Source of the DNA: Deltaproteobacteria bacterium tcs-42
Lineage (GTDB): Bacteria > Desulfobacterota > Desulfuromonadia > Desulfuromonadales > Geopsychrobacteraceae
Assembly (NCBI GenBank): GCA_002049545.1
Contig: LLYT01000004.1
Location: 1 to 59,373, forward strand
DNA: 59,373 bases
Reading direction: 5' to 3'
The position numbers were made by a program, and so were the translations under genes. The notes beneath the pieces were generated by a model. The model was not told where the DNA came from. It searched no databases and was given only the letters and a program-made list of their open reading frames with translations. Below are positions 1 through 8,409 of the stretch, in pieces. Within the stretch, counting starts at the first letter, position 1. Each line of letters starts with the position of its first letter.

Positions 1-2
1 AA

Positions 3-170
3 CTGGACAGCTGGGTTCGTAAGCGACTGCGCTCCTATATTCACAAGCGCTGGCGGACCTATCGCTGGCCCAAGGAGAACAGACCGACAAGAGAGGATTT
101 TGCGCAGATGGGACTTTTTGAAATGCGTAGTATTGTCCGGCCTAAAACGCTTCAGCCCATGCTGTTCTGA
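3..170 (+). CDS. Group II intron reverse transcriptase/maturase, C-terminal end (partial)
   Basis: The reading frame open from the window edge gives 55 residues and a TGA at 168-170. It begins LDSWVRKRLRSYIHKRW, which matches the maturase (X/GIIM) domain of intron-encoded reverse transcriptases (pattern LDxWxRxRLR...KxW). That domain binds the intron RNA and promotes splicing. After the KRW the tail is short and basic (ending LQPMLF), shorter than in many family members, so this may be a short-tailed class or a trimmed copy. Stop-to-domain-V spacing is about 26 bases, normal for an ORF in domain IV. The catalytic reverse transcriptase domain lies outside the window. Confidence 0.8.
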   Translation: MDSWVRKRLRSYIHKRWRTYRWPKENRPTREDFAQMGLFEMRSIVRPKTLQPMLF

Positions 171-196
171 GTCCCCCAAATGGGGTCATTCACGGG

Positions 197-264
197 GCCG
201 CCGGATGCGGGAAAACCGCATGTCCGGTGGCAACGGAGGGCTTGGTCTTGGTGACAGGGCCATT
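197..264 (+). ncRNA. Group II intron domains V and VI
   Basis: Bases 197-205 pair with 223-231 (nine pairs, one G-U). A two-base bulge (TG, 221-222) and an upper stem 206-210/216-220 with a GAAA-like loop follow, giving the typical domain V outline with its 2-nt bulge. The usual AGC triad is not evident; CGC at 199-201 is a candidate. Bases 238-246 and 253-261 form a second stem with an unpaired A at 256, a good branch-point candidate 7-8 bases before the 3' end. This is read by eye; a covariance-model search would settle it. Confidence 0.7.
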
Positions 265-430
265 CTATTCTCTGATTGCCGAACTGGAAAGCGGGGATGT
301 CCTGACCGACCGGCGAACGCAACCAGAAGCTGTACACTACGACAAAACAGATCGGTACCACCAGCATCAGCAGTATAGCGGTGATGGATGGGGACAAAAG
401 CAGCCACGGTCTGAGAGTTTTCTGTTTCAT
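264..430 (-). pseudogene. N-terminal fragment of PotB-type ABC transporter permease, disrupted
   Basis: From ATG at 430 the frame encodes about 55 residues: a basic start (MKQKTLRPW), one membrane helix (LLLSPSITAILLMLVVPICF) and VVYSFWLRSPVGQDIPAFQF. This is the usual beginning of spermidine/putrescine-type permeases, in which the RP/RS..G..IP.F.FGN segment follows TM1. Homology stops near position 264 where the antisense group II intron ends; beyond that the frame reads intron RNA. Any rest of the gene would be on the far side of the intron, outside the window. It lies downstream of the proline racemase gene on the same strand, so it was probably the transporter of that catabolic unit. Confidence 0.7.
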
Positions 431-543
431 AAAATGGAGTCCTGTTTTTGGGGTTCCATGTTCCTTTTTCGATGCACCGATGACACAGGTTCAGTTGATT
501 AAAACCAGTGTGTTCCGCATAGGCGGCGGCGACATAAATTGAT

Positions 544-1584
544 TTACAGCAGAAAGCCCTGTTTCAGCGGATCATTCTCCTCGACGATAAAATGGTTCAG
601 CCCGGTCAGGTAGGCCATGCCTTCTATTCTTGCGACAAATCCGTCCCGGGAGCCAATTTTTTCCTTGCCGACCAGACTGGCATTAAACGATGTTCGCAGG
701 GGGCTATAATTGGTGTACTTCTGCCCCATAGCAATTTTTCCATAATGATGCAGAAGGGTCAGTTTGGCCGCTGTTCCGGTTCCGCACGGTGAGCGGTCGA
801 CATGGGATTCACCGTAAACAACAACCCCCTGGCCGAAAGCTCTGTCCTGCTCATATGCAGAATCGTAGAATTCGGTGACATCGACACTTTTTACTTCCGG
901 CCGCAGTGGATGGCTGACGCTCAACTGTTCATTGGCAGCCTTGATAATCTTCATGCCCAGATCCGCCAGAAGATCTTTGTTGGCAAGAACCGGTTCGATA
1001 TCGAGCTGTGTCGCATCGACCATGGCAAAAAAACCGCCGGTACAGACCAGATCGACTGTGATGGGGCCGAAGTTTTCCACTTCAACTTCCCTCGCCGTGG
1101 CATATACAAAGGCAGGGATCATGTCGATCGCCACTCCTGTGAGCTGACCGCCGGTGATTGAAAGTCTGCCGTTCATGACTCCCGAAGGGGTATCGACCGG
1201 GATCAGATTCTCCCCTTCGTCAAGTTGCAGGAAGCCGGTTTTGGCCAGGGTCACCAGGGCACCGATGGTTGCATGGCCACATAAATAGGGATAACGCCTG
1301 GCATCCATGTAGAGCAGGCCGAAGCGCGCTTCCGGAGTTACGTTTTCTGTTACCAACGCGGCGACGGTATCTCTGGATCCTCGAGGTTCCTTGGCCAACA
1401 GGCAGCGAACATGATCGTGATCGGCTTTGAAGCTGCTGAGTTTTTCCAGCATGCTGGAACCTTCAGGTTCAGGCAGTCCGCTGACGATCAGTCGTGTCGC
1501 TTCCCCTTCGGTGTGGGAGTCGATGGTTGTGATACAACCCTCAAACACCTGCGCCGCGCGTGAAAAGTTACCAAAAAAAGTCAT
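544..1584 (-). CDS. Proline racemase / 4-hydroxyproline epimerase family protein
   Basis: The 346-residue product has the family length and both active-site cysteines: C102 in LCGHATIGAL and C267 in DRSPCGTGTAA. Two-cysteine members (proline racemase, 4-hydroxyproline 2-epimerase) abstract and return the alpha proton without a cofactor, while the trans-3-hydroxyproline dehydratases lack one cysteine. A racemase or epimerase role is therefore favoured. I chose ATG 1584 (MTFFGNF); an upstream extension to 1656 reads through a hairpin and looks noncoding. It follows an M20 deacylase gene and precedes a broken permease. Exact substrate (proline or hydroxyproline) cannot be told from sequence. Confidence 0.85.
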   Translation of the reverse strand: MTFFGNFSRAAQVFEGCITTIDSHTEGEATRLIVSGLPEPEGSSMLEKLSSFKADHDHVRCLLAKEPRGSRDTVAALVTENVTPEARFGLLYMDARRYPYLCGHATIGALVTLAKTGFLQLDEGENLIPVDTPSGVMNGRLSITGGQLTGVAIDMIPAFVYATAREVEVENFGPITVDLVCTGGFFAMVDATQLDIEPVLANKDLLADLGMKIIKAANEQLSVSHPLRPEVKSVDVTEFYDSAYEQDRAFGQGVVVYGESHVDRSPCGTGTAAKLTLLHHYGKIAMGQKYTNYSPLRTSFNASLVGKEKIGSRDGFVARIEGMAYLTGLNHFIVEENDPLKQGFLL

Positions 1585-1616
1585 TATATATCTTTCACTA
1601 TCTGCAGCTGTCTCCC

Positions 1617-1637
1617 CCCCCTTATCCCATAAGGGGG
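1617..1637. repeat. Short GC hairpin between two operon genes
   Basis: CCCCCTTAT (1617-1625) and ATAAGGGGG (1629-1637) form a perfect nine-pair stem with a CCC loop. It falls between the M20 gene stop (1653) and the racemase start (1584). It resembles short GGGGG-rich intergenic palindromes common in bacteria, and could attenuate or stabilise the message. There is no U-tract on the minus strand. Confidence 0.6.
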
Positions 1638-1652
1638 ATTGATGGGGGAGTG

Positions 1653-2771
1653 TCACTCAAGACAATTTCCGATAATCCTTTGAAAAACCCGGGCGGCCGG
1701 GGCAATCATTGCATCGGGGAAATCATAGTCGCTATTGTGCAGCTCCGCCATATTCAGTCCGGCGCCGATACCAAAAAGTGCCCCTTCGGCGATTGTGGTA
1801 AAACGACCGAAATCCTCGGACCAGCGGAACGGGCGTTCGAGCTCAAGGATCGAGCCGTTGGTGCTGCTCCGGATAATTTCGTTGGCGCGGGCGGAGTTTT
1901 TGGTGGCGTAAAAAATGTCGCTGTATTCAATTGTGCAATCGAGGTTGAAAGAGGCCGCCGATTCATTGGCAAGCGTTTCCGCATAAGCGACAATCGCTTC
2001 CATCGTAGCATCGGTTTCGCTGCGCAGGGTTGCCCATACCTCTGCTTCTCCCGGAGCTGTGCCAAAGGCCTGTTCGCCAAGCTTTGCGCCGACAATTGTG
2101 ATAAAGGCAACTTCTTTGGTCGGGGCCACCCCCGCTGAGAGGTCGGGCAATTTCGCAATGATTCCGGCCAGGGCCGGAGCCGGACTGCGACCAGTTTCCG
2201 GCTGGGCCGCATGGGCCGGAGCCCCCTGAAGTCTGATCGTGATGCCGCGCGATGCCGATGAAAAAGAACCTGTGCGCGTGACAATCTGCCCGAGAGGGAA
2301 GCCCGGGAGATTATGCAGGGCAAAAGCATAGTCGGGCGCAATTTCGGCAAAATGTGGATCGCTGATGATTGCTGCAGCTCCATCCCCGGTCTCTTCCGCA
2401 GGTTGGAACAGCAAAATCACCCGGCCACTGGCTGGGCGCCGGCTGGCCAGTTCCTGGCCGACCGCAGCAAGAATCGCCATATGGCCGTCGTGGCCGCATT
2501 TATGGGCAACACCTGGTAGACTCGAACGGTAGGGCACCGGGTTGCTTTCCTGAATCGGAAGGGCATCCAGCTCGGCACGTAACAGAACGGTCGGCCCCGG
2601 GGCTGTTCCGGAAAAAACCACGGCAACACCGGTTCCCCCCAAATTTTTCAGTATGGAATCGGGCGCCAGAGATGCAAAAAAACGAACGATTCTTTGCGCT
2701 GTTTCGGTTTCGCCCCCGGAAAGTTCCGGGTTGCTGTGCAGCTCATGACGTAGTTCGATGATTCTATCCAT
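1653..2771 (-). CDS. M20 family amidohydrolase (hippurate hydrolase-like)
   Basis: This 372-residue metallopeptidase-like enzyme carries the M20D metal motif HKCGHDGH near residue 90 and FQPAEETGDGA further on; the E-E pair holds the catalytic glutamate. Family members (hippurate hydrolase, N-acyl-amino-acid amidohydrolases, IAA-amino acid hydrolases) remove an acyl group from an amino acid using two divalent metals in the cytoplasm. It is the first gene of a unit with the racemase gene and has a palindromic operator candidate (2804-2819) 33 bases upstream of its ATG. A role in releasing a free amino acid from an N-acyl substrate fits the neighbourhood, but the substrate is unknown. Confidence 0.85.
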   Translation of the reverse strand: MDRIIELRHELHSNPELSGGETETAQRIVRFFASLAPDSILKNLGGTGVAVVFSGTAPGPTVLLRAELDALPIQESNPVPYRSSLPGVAHKCGHDGHMAILAAVGQELASRRPASGRVILLFQPAEETGDGAAAIISDPHFAEIAPDYAFALHNLPGFPLGQIVTRTGSFSSASRGITIRLQGAPAHAAQPETGRSPAPALAGIIAKLPDLSAGVAPTKEVAFITIVGAKLGEQAFGTAPGEAEVWATLRSETDATMEAIVAYAETLANESAASFNLDCTIEYSDIFYATKNSARANEIIRSSTNGSILELERPFRWSEDFGRFTTIAEGALFGIGAGLNMAELHNSDYDFPDAMIAPAARVFQRIIGNCLE

Positions 2772-2803
2772 GCTTACCCAATCCCCGACCTCTTAGTAAT
2801 TTA

Positions 2804-2819
2804 TTTACTATAATAGTGA
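2804..2819. promoter_or_regulatory. Candidate IclR operator, copy 1
   Basis: TTTACTATAATAGTGA is a near-perfect palindrome and almost identical to TTTACTATAATAGTAAA at 9806-9822. A further half-site-like TTACTAAAAA follows at about 2826. The two copies lie upstream of the two minus-strand units of the cluster. The divergent IclR protein at 10027 is the obvious candidate binder (inference). The sequence contains TATAAT/TATTAT and may overlap the -10 element. Confidence 0.6.
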
Positions 2820-3033
2820 CAAAATTACTAAAAACATGAAGTAAGGCTACAACAGCGTTATATTTTCGTCAAGTTTTAGCTCTTCTTCAAGGTCACCAAC
2901 AGAATTAACCCAACCGGTGACCTTCAGCTCCCCATGCGGGGACCGTTCCGCATTTGTTTATATTGCCTCTTAAACCAGGGCCATTCCCCTGTCCCCTCTG
3001 AACCTTCACACCTTGATCAGTCTGAAAATCCAA

Positions 3034-4311
3034 TTATCCTGTTTCTGTCAGGCTTTTCTCAAGGATATTGAGACCTTCCTCCAGTATGTCGTCCGAGATG
3101 GTCAATGGGGCCAGTAGTCTGATGGTGTTGCCGTAAATACCGCAGGACAGCAGAATCAAACCATTTTCAAGGGCCCTGGTTGTCAATGTTTTCGCCGCAT
3201 CAGGGTCAGGGAGATGCTCGCCACTATCCTTGATGAGCTCAAAAGCCACCATTGATCCCAGACCACGGATAGCACCGATCGCTGTTGTATCGCTGCGCAC
3301 TTTCATCTGCTCAATGCGTTCGAGCATGCGAGCCCCGATGGCTGCACTGCGCTCACAGAGATTATCTGCTTCGATAATGTCGAGAACGGCATGAGCCGCA
3401 GCACATCCGACCGGACTGCCACCGTAGGTCCCTCCCAATCCACCGGGCTCCGGGGAGTCCATGATTTTAGCTTTACCGACAACACCCGATAAGGGATAAC
3501 CGCCGGCCAGGGCTTTGGCCATGGTCATCAGATCAGGTTCAATTGCGGAATATTCAGTGGCAAACATCTTTCCGGTGCGGGCAAAGCCTGATTGAACTTC
3601 ATCACAGATCAGCAGGATGCCATGTTGATCGCACAACCGGCGAAGGGACTGCATAAATTCCTTCGGGGCAATATAGAAACCACCTTCTCCCTGGACCGGC
3701 TCAATGGTGATGGCTGCGATCTTTTCGGGCTCGACATCTGACTTAAACAGGCGTTCGAGGGCCGTTAAGCTGTCTTTTGCTGTTACACCATAATGATCAA
3801 TCGGGAAGGGGATATGGTAAATTTCCGCCGGGAAAGGACCAAAACCGGCTTTGTAGGGGACAACCTTGCCGGTCAACCCCATGGTCAACAGAGAACGGCC
3901 ATGGAAAGCTCCGGAAAAAGAGACAATGGCACTGCGTTTGGTATAGTGCCGCGCTATTTTGATCGCGTTTTCGACCGCTTCCGCACCGGTGGTCATGAAG
4001 ATGGTTTTGGCATCTTTGATCGGAGCAATGGCGTTGATCCGTTCCGCCAGCGCAATATAGGTTTCATAGGGGACAACCTGAAACGCGGTATGGGCAAACT
4101 GCGCATGCTGATGGTTGACCGCTTCGATGATTTTGGGATGACAATGGCCGGTATTGCACACGGCAATCCCGGCGGCAAAATCAATATAGCGCCGCCCTTC
4201 AACATCCCAGAGTTCAGCATTTTTTGCTTTATCGACAAATATCGACGTTGCTGAAGCAACCCCGCGCGGTACAGCCGCGTTCCGCCGTTTTGCAAGATCT
4301 ATATTGGTCAT
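3034..4311 (-). CDS. gabT: 4-aminobutyrate aminotransferase-type class III transaminase
   Basis: This 425-residue PLP enzyme has the class III signature: EPVQGEGGFYIAP, DEVQSGFARTGK (the PLP-pyridine aspartate) and MAKALAGGYPLSG (the Schiff-base lysine), followed by GGTYGGSPVGCAA. Length and motifs match GabT, which moves the amino group of GABA to 2-oxoglutarate giving succinate semialdehyde. An AAAGGATG ribosome site precedes the ATG. It is the last gene of the unit running from 9768, 42 bases after the thiolase gene. No succinate-semialdehyde dehydrogenase is nearby, so the true substrate may be another omega-amino acid such as 5-aminovalerate or a beta-amino acid. Confidence 0.85.
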   Translation of the reverse strand: MTNIDLAKRRNAAVPRGVASATSIFVDKAKNAELWDVEGRRYIDFAAGIAVCNTGHCHPKIIEAVNHQHAQFAHTAFQVVPYETYIALAERINAIAPIKDAKTIFMTTGAEAVENAIKIARHYTKRSAIVSFSGAFHGRSLLTMGLTGKVVPYKAGFGPFPAEIYHIPFPIDHYGVTAKDSLTALERLFKSDVEPEKIAAITIEPVQGEGGFYIAPKEFMQSLRRLCDQHGILLICDEVQSGFARTGKMFATEYSAIEPDLMTMAKALAGGYPLSGVVGKAKIMDSPEPGGLGGTYGGSPVGCAAAHAVLDIIEADNLCERSAAIGARMLERIEQMKVRSDTTAIGAIRGLGSMVAFELIKDSGEHLPDPDAAKTLTTRALENGLILLSCGIYGNTIRLLAPLTISDDILEEGLNILEKSLTETG

Positions 4312-4353
4312 TTCTTCATCCTTTTAATGTTAATTTCGTGTTTACAATTCCGT

Positions 4354-5541
4354 TCAGCAAGCCTCAATGATAACGGCTATACCTTGTCCTCCGCCGATAC
4401 ATGCCGCAGCACAACCCAGTTTTTGACCCTTTTCACGCAGTATTCTGGCCAGCGTACCAACCAGACGCACTCCGGTCGCTCCCAGGGGATGTCCAATGGC
4501 CAGTGCACCGCCATGCACATTGACCCGGTTCAGCTCCAGTCCGAGTTCTCTGACAGTATTGAGGACAACGACACTGAAGGCTTCGTTGATTTCCCAAATA
4601 TCAATGTCAGCGGGCGACAGATCAGCATGTCGCAATGCTTTCCCTATGGCCGGAATCGGCCCGGTCCCCATCAACTCGGGACGAACTCCGGCAATTCCGG
4701 TTGTAAGGATTTTCGCTATGGGTTGCACCCCTTTGCGATTGGCGCTGTCTTTACTCATCAGCACCAGCGACGCTGCCCCGGTACTGAGGGGAGAACTGTT
4801 TCCCGCAGAGATGACGCCATTATCCTGAAATGGCGTCTTTAATGTGGCCAGATCGGCAACGCAGGTTTCTCCGCGAATATTCTGATCATCCAGAGTCAAC
4901 AGGCTGTCATTTCCCGGGATTTTGACCGGGACGGTTTCTTCCCGGAAAAAATTCTGTTTGACGGCTGCAGCAGCGAGTTGATGTGAACGGACGGCAAATT
5001 CATCCAGCTGCTGTCGATCAAAACCCTGCTGTTCAGCCAGCAGCTCGGCTGTCAGTCCCATATTCAGACCTGTAACCATATCCCAGTCGGAGGTCTTGCA
5101 ATACACCTCGGGGTTGACTTTAACGTAGCCTTTTTCAAACAGTTTGGGGCCGATAGGCATGCGTGTCATATGTTCCATACCGGCGGCGACAACCGTCTCT
5201 GCCTGACCGCAGGCAATTTCAAAAAAACCTGATTCTATGGCAGCCATGCCGGAACCACACTGCATATCCAGGGATCTGGCGGGGACGCTGGCATCGAGAC
5301 CGGCCAGCAAAGAACTGGTTCGACCACCAAATGTCCATTGTTCCCCGATACCGAGGGCACAACCCACAATAAAATTATCCACAGCGTCCGGCACAACTCC
5401 GACATCCTTAATCGCTGCGGCAACCGTCTGCGCCAGTAGCTCTTCCGCCGTCAAGGGATTAAACGGATCGAGCTCCGGATCCCGAGGCCGGGCCCGACTG
5501 AAAGCCGTGCGTTTGTATGTGCCGATCACAACCTGTTGCAT
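4354..5541 (-). CDS. Acetyl-CoA acetyltransferase (thiolase)
   Basis: A 395-residue thiolase with the acylated cysteine in DMQCGSGMAAIE (near residue 90), the histidine in GGALAIGHPLGATG, and the second cysteine in CAAACIGGGQG at the C-terminus. It either condenses two acetyl-CoA or, in catabolism, cleaves acetoacetyl-CoA or a longer 3-oxoacyl-CoA. A GGAGG ribosome site precedes ATG 5541. Its position beside a 3-oxoacid-type CoA-transferase pair points to the cleavage direction: 3-oxoacid activated to its CoA ester, then split to acetyl-CoA. Chain-length preference is not visible. Confidence 0.9.
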   Translation of the reverse strand: MQQVVIGTYKRTAFSRARPRDPELDPFNPLTAEELLAQTVAAAIKDVGVVPDAVDNFIVGCALGIGEQWTFGGRTSSLLAGLDASVPARSLDMQCGSGMAAIESGFFEIACGQAETVVAAGMEHMTRMPIGPKLFEKGYVKVNPEVYCKTSDWDMVTGLNMGLTAELLAEQQGFDRQQLDEFAVRSHQLAAAAVKQNFFREETVPVKIPGNDSLLTLDDQNIRGETCVADLATLKTPFQDNGVISAGNSSPLSTGAASLVLMSKDSANRKGVQPIAKILTTGIAGVRPELMGTGPIPAIGKALRHADLSPADIDIWEINEAFSVVVLNTVRELGLELNRVNVHGGALAIGHPLGATGVRLVGTLARILREKGQKLGCAAACIGGGQGIAVIIEAC

Positions 5542-5595
5542 GAATCCTCCATTTCTGATGCACGCGCAACAACTCCGTCGATGGCTAAGCCATTA

Positions 5596-6867
5596 TTACT
5601 CCTTCAGTCGACACCATTGAGCCAGGAACAGGGCATAGGCCTTGGCCGTATGAATGATACTTTCAATCTCGACGCACTCGTTCGCACCATGAATCGAATC
5701 TGCTACAGGACCAAAGCAGGTATGTTGACTGCGACCGAAATGGTGAAATGCACGTAGATCCGTCGTGCAGGTCGAAATGTATTCAGCAGGTATTTTACCC
5801 GACAGGGCCTGATGACAGGACGCAAGGGTCCGCAAGGCCGGCTGTTGTGCAGATGCAATGTGTCCGTCGGAGCGGAAACCGTAAAAGGAGACCTCGGGCA
5901 AGTTATCCCGCAGCCAGTCATCTTGAAGTGCCGCCTGTTTGACCACCTGGCGGATTCTTTGCGAAATATCCGCAAATGTCATTCCCGGATAGTAGGACAT
6001 GCGCCCGTGGAGTTCCGCCATAGCCGGGACCGTTGACGGCCAGTCTCCGGCAGAAAAAATACCGATATTAAGGTTCAGCGGGTGCGGGATATCGGCATAC
6101 TCGGCAGGGGCATTCTCGCGGTTCAGATCCGTTTCAAAATTACGCAGGGCGTTGATCAGTGGAAAACTTTTTTCGATCGCATTGGCTCCGGCACCGGCAC
6201 TGAGAACGTGTACGGCCTTCCCCTGGATGGTGATCTTGAACCAGAGCACACCGACCTGGGCGGTATAGAGGGTCGGACCAAACGGCTCCGGAATCAGGAC
6301 GGCATCAGCATCGTAGCCTGCCAGAACACAGCTGAGAGCACCATTGCCGCAACATTCTTCATCAACGACAGTTTCGATGGTGACCGGAGCCTGCAATCCA
6401 AAACCGGCTGCATCGATTGCTTTTACAGCGTAAGTCATGGCGGCAACCCCGGACTTCATGTCTCCACTCCCGCGACCGTAGAGCCAGCCATTCTTGACGT
6501 AAGGCGCGTATGGATCACTGCTCCACGAGGTAAGCGGTTCGGCACTGACAACATCGAGGTGACCGTTAAATAGAGCGCTCTGCCCCCCTTCGGCATCGGC
6601 GGGACGAACGGCGACCAGATTGTCGATACCATCACTGTAATCCCAGGGGCCCGGAGCATAGCCGGGATGAGATCGAACCTCTTCACGATCGACCCTGATA
6701 CGCTCGGGCGGATAACCCAGGGCTGTCAATTGTTGTTCCATGACGGCGACAGCACCAGCCTGTTGTCCCAAAGTGCTCGGCTGCTCGACCAATTTCATCG
6801 TCAGATCGAGGATGTCACTGCGTAACGAATCGACACAGTCGATAATTTTCTGTTGCTGCTTATCCAT
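5596..6867 (-). CDS. M20 ArgE/DapE family deacylase
   Basis: This 423-residue M20A-type zinc hydrolase has the motifs LFNGHLDVVSA (metal His-x-Asp), GRGSGDMKSGVAAM (second metal aspartate), VVDEECCGNGAL (catalytic and metal glutamates) and a late histidine in FHHFGRSQHTCFGP. The family removes acetyl or succinyl groups from amino acids (acetylornithine, succinyl-diaminopimelate and others). It lies in the middle of the catabolic unit between CoA-transferase B and thiolase, and is a different subfamily from the M20D enzyme at 1653. Two deacylases in one cluster suggest the imported compound, or an intermediate, is N-acylated. Not likely biosynthetic ArgE, since no arg genes surround it. Confidence 0.85.
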   Translation of the reverse strand: MDKQQQKIIDCVDSLRSDILDLTMKLVEQPSTLGQQAGAVAVMEQQLTALGYPPERIRVDREEVRSHPGYAPGPWDYSDGIDNLVAVRPADAEGGQSALFNGHLDVVSAEPLTSWSSDPYAPYVKNGWLYGRGSGDMKSGVAAMTYAVKAIDAAGFGLQAPVTIETVVDEECCGNGALSCVLAGYDADAVLIPEPFGPTLYTAQVGVLWFKITIQGKAVHVLSAGAGANAIEKSFPLINALRNFETDLNRENAPAEYADIPHPLNLNIGIFSAGDWPSTVPAMAELHGRMSYYPGMTFADISQRIRQVVKQAALQDDWLRDNLPEVSFYGFRSDGHIASAQQPALRTLASCHQALSGKIPAEYISTCTTDLRAFHHFGRSQHTCFGPVADSIHGANECVEIESIIHTAKAYALFLAQWCRLKE

Positions 6868-6901
6868 TCATGACGCTCCTTCGGCAAAACACCCCTATCT
6901 T

Positions 6902-7552
6902 TCAATAGGTTGGCAATGGTCCCGTGGCAATCTTCAGGGGGGCGGCGGTTTTGGCAATGACCTCGTCGACGCTGACCCCTTCAGCAAGTTCTGCCAACAT
7001 GAGTCCATCAGCCGTCACTTCAATCACCGCCAGATCGGTAATAATTTTGGCCACACAGGCAGGAGCAGTGAGTGGCAGATCACACTGTGGCAGGATTTTC
7101 GCACCTCCCGTTTTGGTGGTGTGCGTCGTCAGAACAACAACTTTTCTGGACTTCTGCGCCAGTTCCATGCCGCCACCGATCCCCGGAGTCATTTTCCCGG
7201 GAATGATCCAGTTGGCAAGGTCGCCATTTTGCGCGACCTGCAAGGCTCCGAGAAAGGTGATATCGATACGTCCCCCGCGAATGATGGCAAATGAAGTCAC
7301 TGAATCGAAAAAGGCTCCACCCTCCACTATCGTGGCATAAGAGGCCCCGGCGTCAATCAGGTCAGGACTTTCATGACCCGCCGGAGCACGTTTTCCCATA
7401 CCCCAGATACCGTTCTCTGATTGTACAAAAATCCCCTGATCGGTGGGCAGATAATCCATCAGCAGAGTCGGTATGCCGATACCGAGATTGACAGCTTGTC
7501 CGGCACTCACCTCACGGGCGGCCCGCTGAGCAATTCTATGTTTGTAGTGCAT
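6902..7552 (-). CDS. CoA-transferase subunit B (3-oxoacid CoA-transferase family)
   Basis: This 216-residue beta subunit carries the SENG motif (VQSENGIWGMG, near residue 51) whose glutamate forms the glutamyl-CoA thioester intermediate in family I CoA-transferases. LGIGIPTL and GIGGGMELAQKSRKVVV are also typical of AtoA/ScoB proteins. The start overlaps the end of subunit A by 17 bases, so the two are translationally coupled. Together they would move CoA from succinyl-CoA or acetyl-CoA to a 3-oxoacid such as acetoacetate. The substrate could also be another short acid. Confidence 0.9.
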   Translation of the reverse strand: MHYKHRIAQRAAREVSAGQAVNLGIGIPTLLMDYLPTDQGIFVQSENGIWGMGKRAPAGHESPDLIDAGASYATIVEGGAFFDSVTSFAIIRGGRIDITFLGALQVAQNGDLANWIIPGKMTPGIGGGMELAQKSRKVVVLTTHTTKTGGAKILPQCDLPLTAPACVAKIITDLAVIEVTADGLMLAELAEGVSVDEVIAKTAAPLKIATGPLPTY

Positions 7553-8237
7553 GATGTGCTAACACCCCATATTCAGCGCCAAACTCTTCGACCTGCACCA
7601 GACGGTCGACAAAAGCACCCGGAAGATGGACCTGGTCCGGGTCGAGGGCTCCGGACGGAACGATCTGATTCGCTTCAACAATGACCAGATCAGCCGCCGT
7701 AGCCATGGCTGGATTAAAATTATAGGCGGTCTGAGTAAACACCAGGTTGCCCATCTCATCGGCTTTTTCGGCATGGATCAGAGCAACATCGCCACGCAAT
7801 GCCGGCTCAATCCGATATGTTTCACCGTTGACTTCGACCCACTGCTTTTTGTCATCATCGAGATGCAGGCCTATGTCGGTTAGAATCCCACCCAATCCGG
7901 CGCCACCGGCACGAATCTTTTCCGCCAGAGTCCCCTGAGGATAGACCTCTATCGCCAGTTCACCAGCGTGCATCATTTTGACTGCCAGGGGATTCAAACC
8001 GATGTGGGAAGCGATCAGTTTCTTTACCTGTCCTGCTTCGATCAGCAGGGATACGCCCAGCCCCGGCTCGCTGGCGTCATTTTTCACCAGGGTCAGATTT
8101 GTTGTCCCCAGTTCCAGCACCTGATGCAGCAGCATATTCGGAGTCCCGGGCTGACCGAATCCTCCAACCAGAATGGTGGAACCCGTTGCGATCCCGGAGC
8201 AGGCGTCAGCTTTGGATAAAACCTTAGATGTCTTCAT
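7536..8237 (-). CDS. CoA-transferase subunit A (3-oxoacid CoA-transferase family)
   Basis: A 233-residue alpha subunit of the AtoD/ScoA type, with STILVGGFGQPGTPNML at the N-terminus and GGILTDIGLHLDD where the family has its conserved GGIPAFYTP/GT region. I placed the start at ATG 8237 (MKTSKVLSK) because the family begins there; the longer frame up to 8318 runs into the ATPase remnant in another frame. No strong ribosome site is seen at 8237, so translation may be coupled to the remnant, whose TAA overlaps the start. It pairs with subunit B. Confidence 0.85.
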   Translation of the reverse strand: MKTSKVLSKADACSGIATGSTILVGGFGQPGTPNMLLHQVLELGTTNLTLVKNDASEPGLGVSLLIEAGQVKKLIASHIGLNPLAVKMMHAGELAIEVYPQGTLAEKIRAGGAGLGGILTDIGLHLDDDKKQWVEVNGETYRIEPALRGDVALIHAEKADEMGNLVFTQTAYNFNPAMATAADLVIVEANQIVPSGALDPDQVHLPGAFVDRLVQVEEFGAEYGVLAHHALQT

Positions 8238-8409
8238 GGGCGACATCCGCAAGGAATTTCGTGGTTCTTTCATTGTGTGGTTTGCCAAACATTTTGGATA
8301 GAGCTCCTTCTTCGACAATGGTTCCGTCAGCCATAATCACGATCCGAGCGACGACTTTATCAGCAAAACCCATTTCGAAGTTCACAACGATCATTGTCAA
8401 CTCAGGGTT
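8224..8409 (-). pseudogene. C-terminal remnant of GlnQ-type amino acid ABC transporter ATPase
   Basis: Directly after the TAA of the aminotransferase gene, and in the same frame, 61 codons read NPELTMIVVNFEMGFADKVV...DGTIVEEGAL...FLADVAHEDI. This is the last quarter of a polar amino acid transport ATPase (consensus VVVTHEMGFAREVADRV..MDGGxIVEEG). Walker A, signature and Walker B regions are absent, and the H-loop histidine (THEM) has become NFEM. It cannot be a working ATPase. The abrupt fusion to the aminotransferase stop marks a deletion that removed the front of the ATPase gene and probably transporter genes with it. There is no start codon of its own. It was too short and lacked a start, so it is easily missed. 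Confidence 0.8.

Larger units (their letters stand above)
1..264 (+). mobile_element. 3' part of a group II intron, antisense inside a permease gene
   Basis: The segment carries the end of an intron-encoded maturase (stop at 170), then a domain V-like hairpin at 197-231 and a domain VI-like hairpin to about 264. This order (ORF end, DV, DVI, 3' splice site) is the standard layout of a bacterial group II intron. The intron is on the plus strand, while the interrupted permease reads on the minus strand, so the permease transcript cannot be restored by splicing. The 3' boundary is placed 7-8 bases after the candidate branch-point A at 256 and is uncertain by several bases. The 5' part lies outside the window. 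Confidence 0.75.

Noticed and set aside
1585-1656. 24-codon N-terminal extension of the racemase
   Set aside because: It runs through the GC hairpin and family proteins start near MTFFGNF.
8237-8318. 27-codon N-terminal extension of CoA-transferase A
   Set aside because: The extension is the ATPase remnant in another frame; the family begins at the ATG at 8237.
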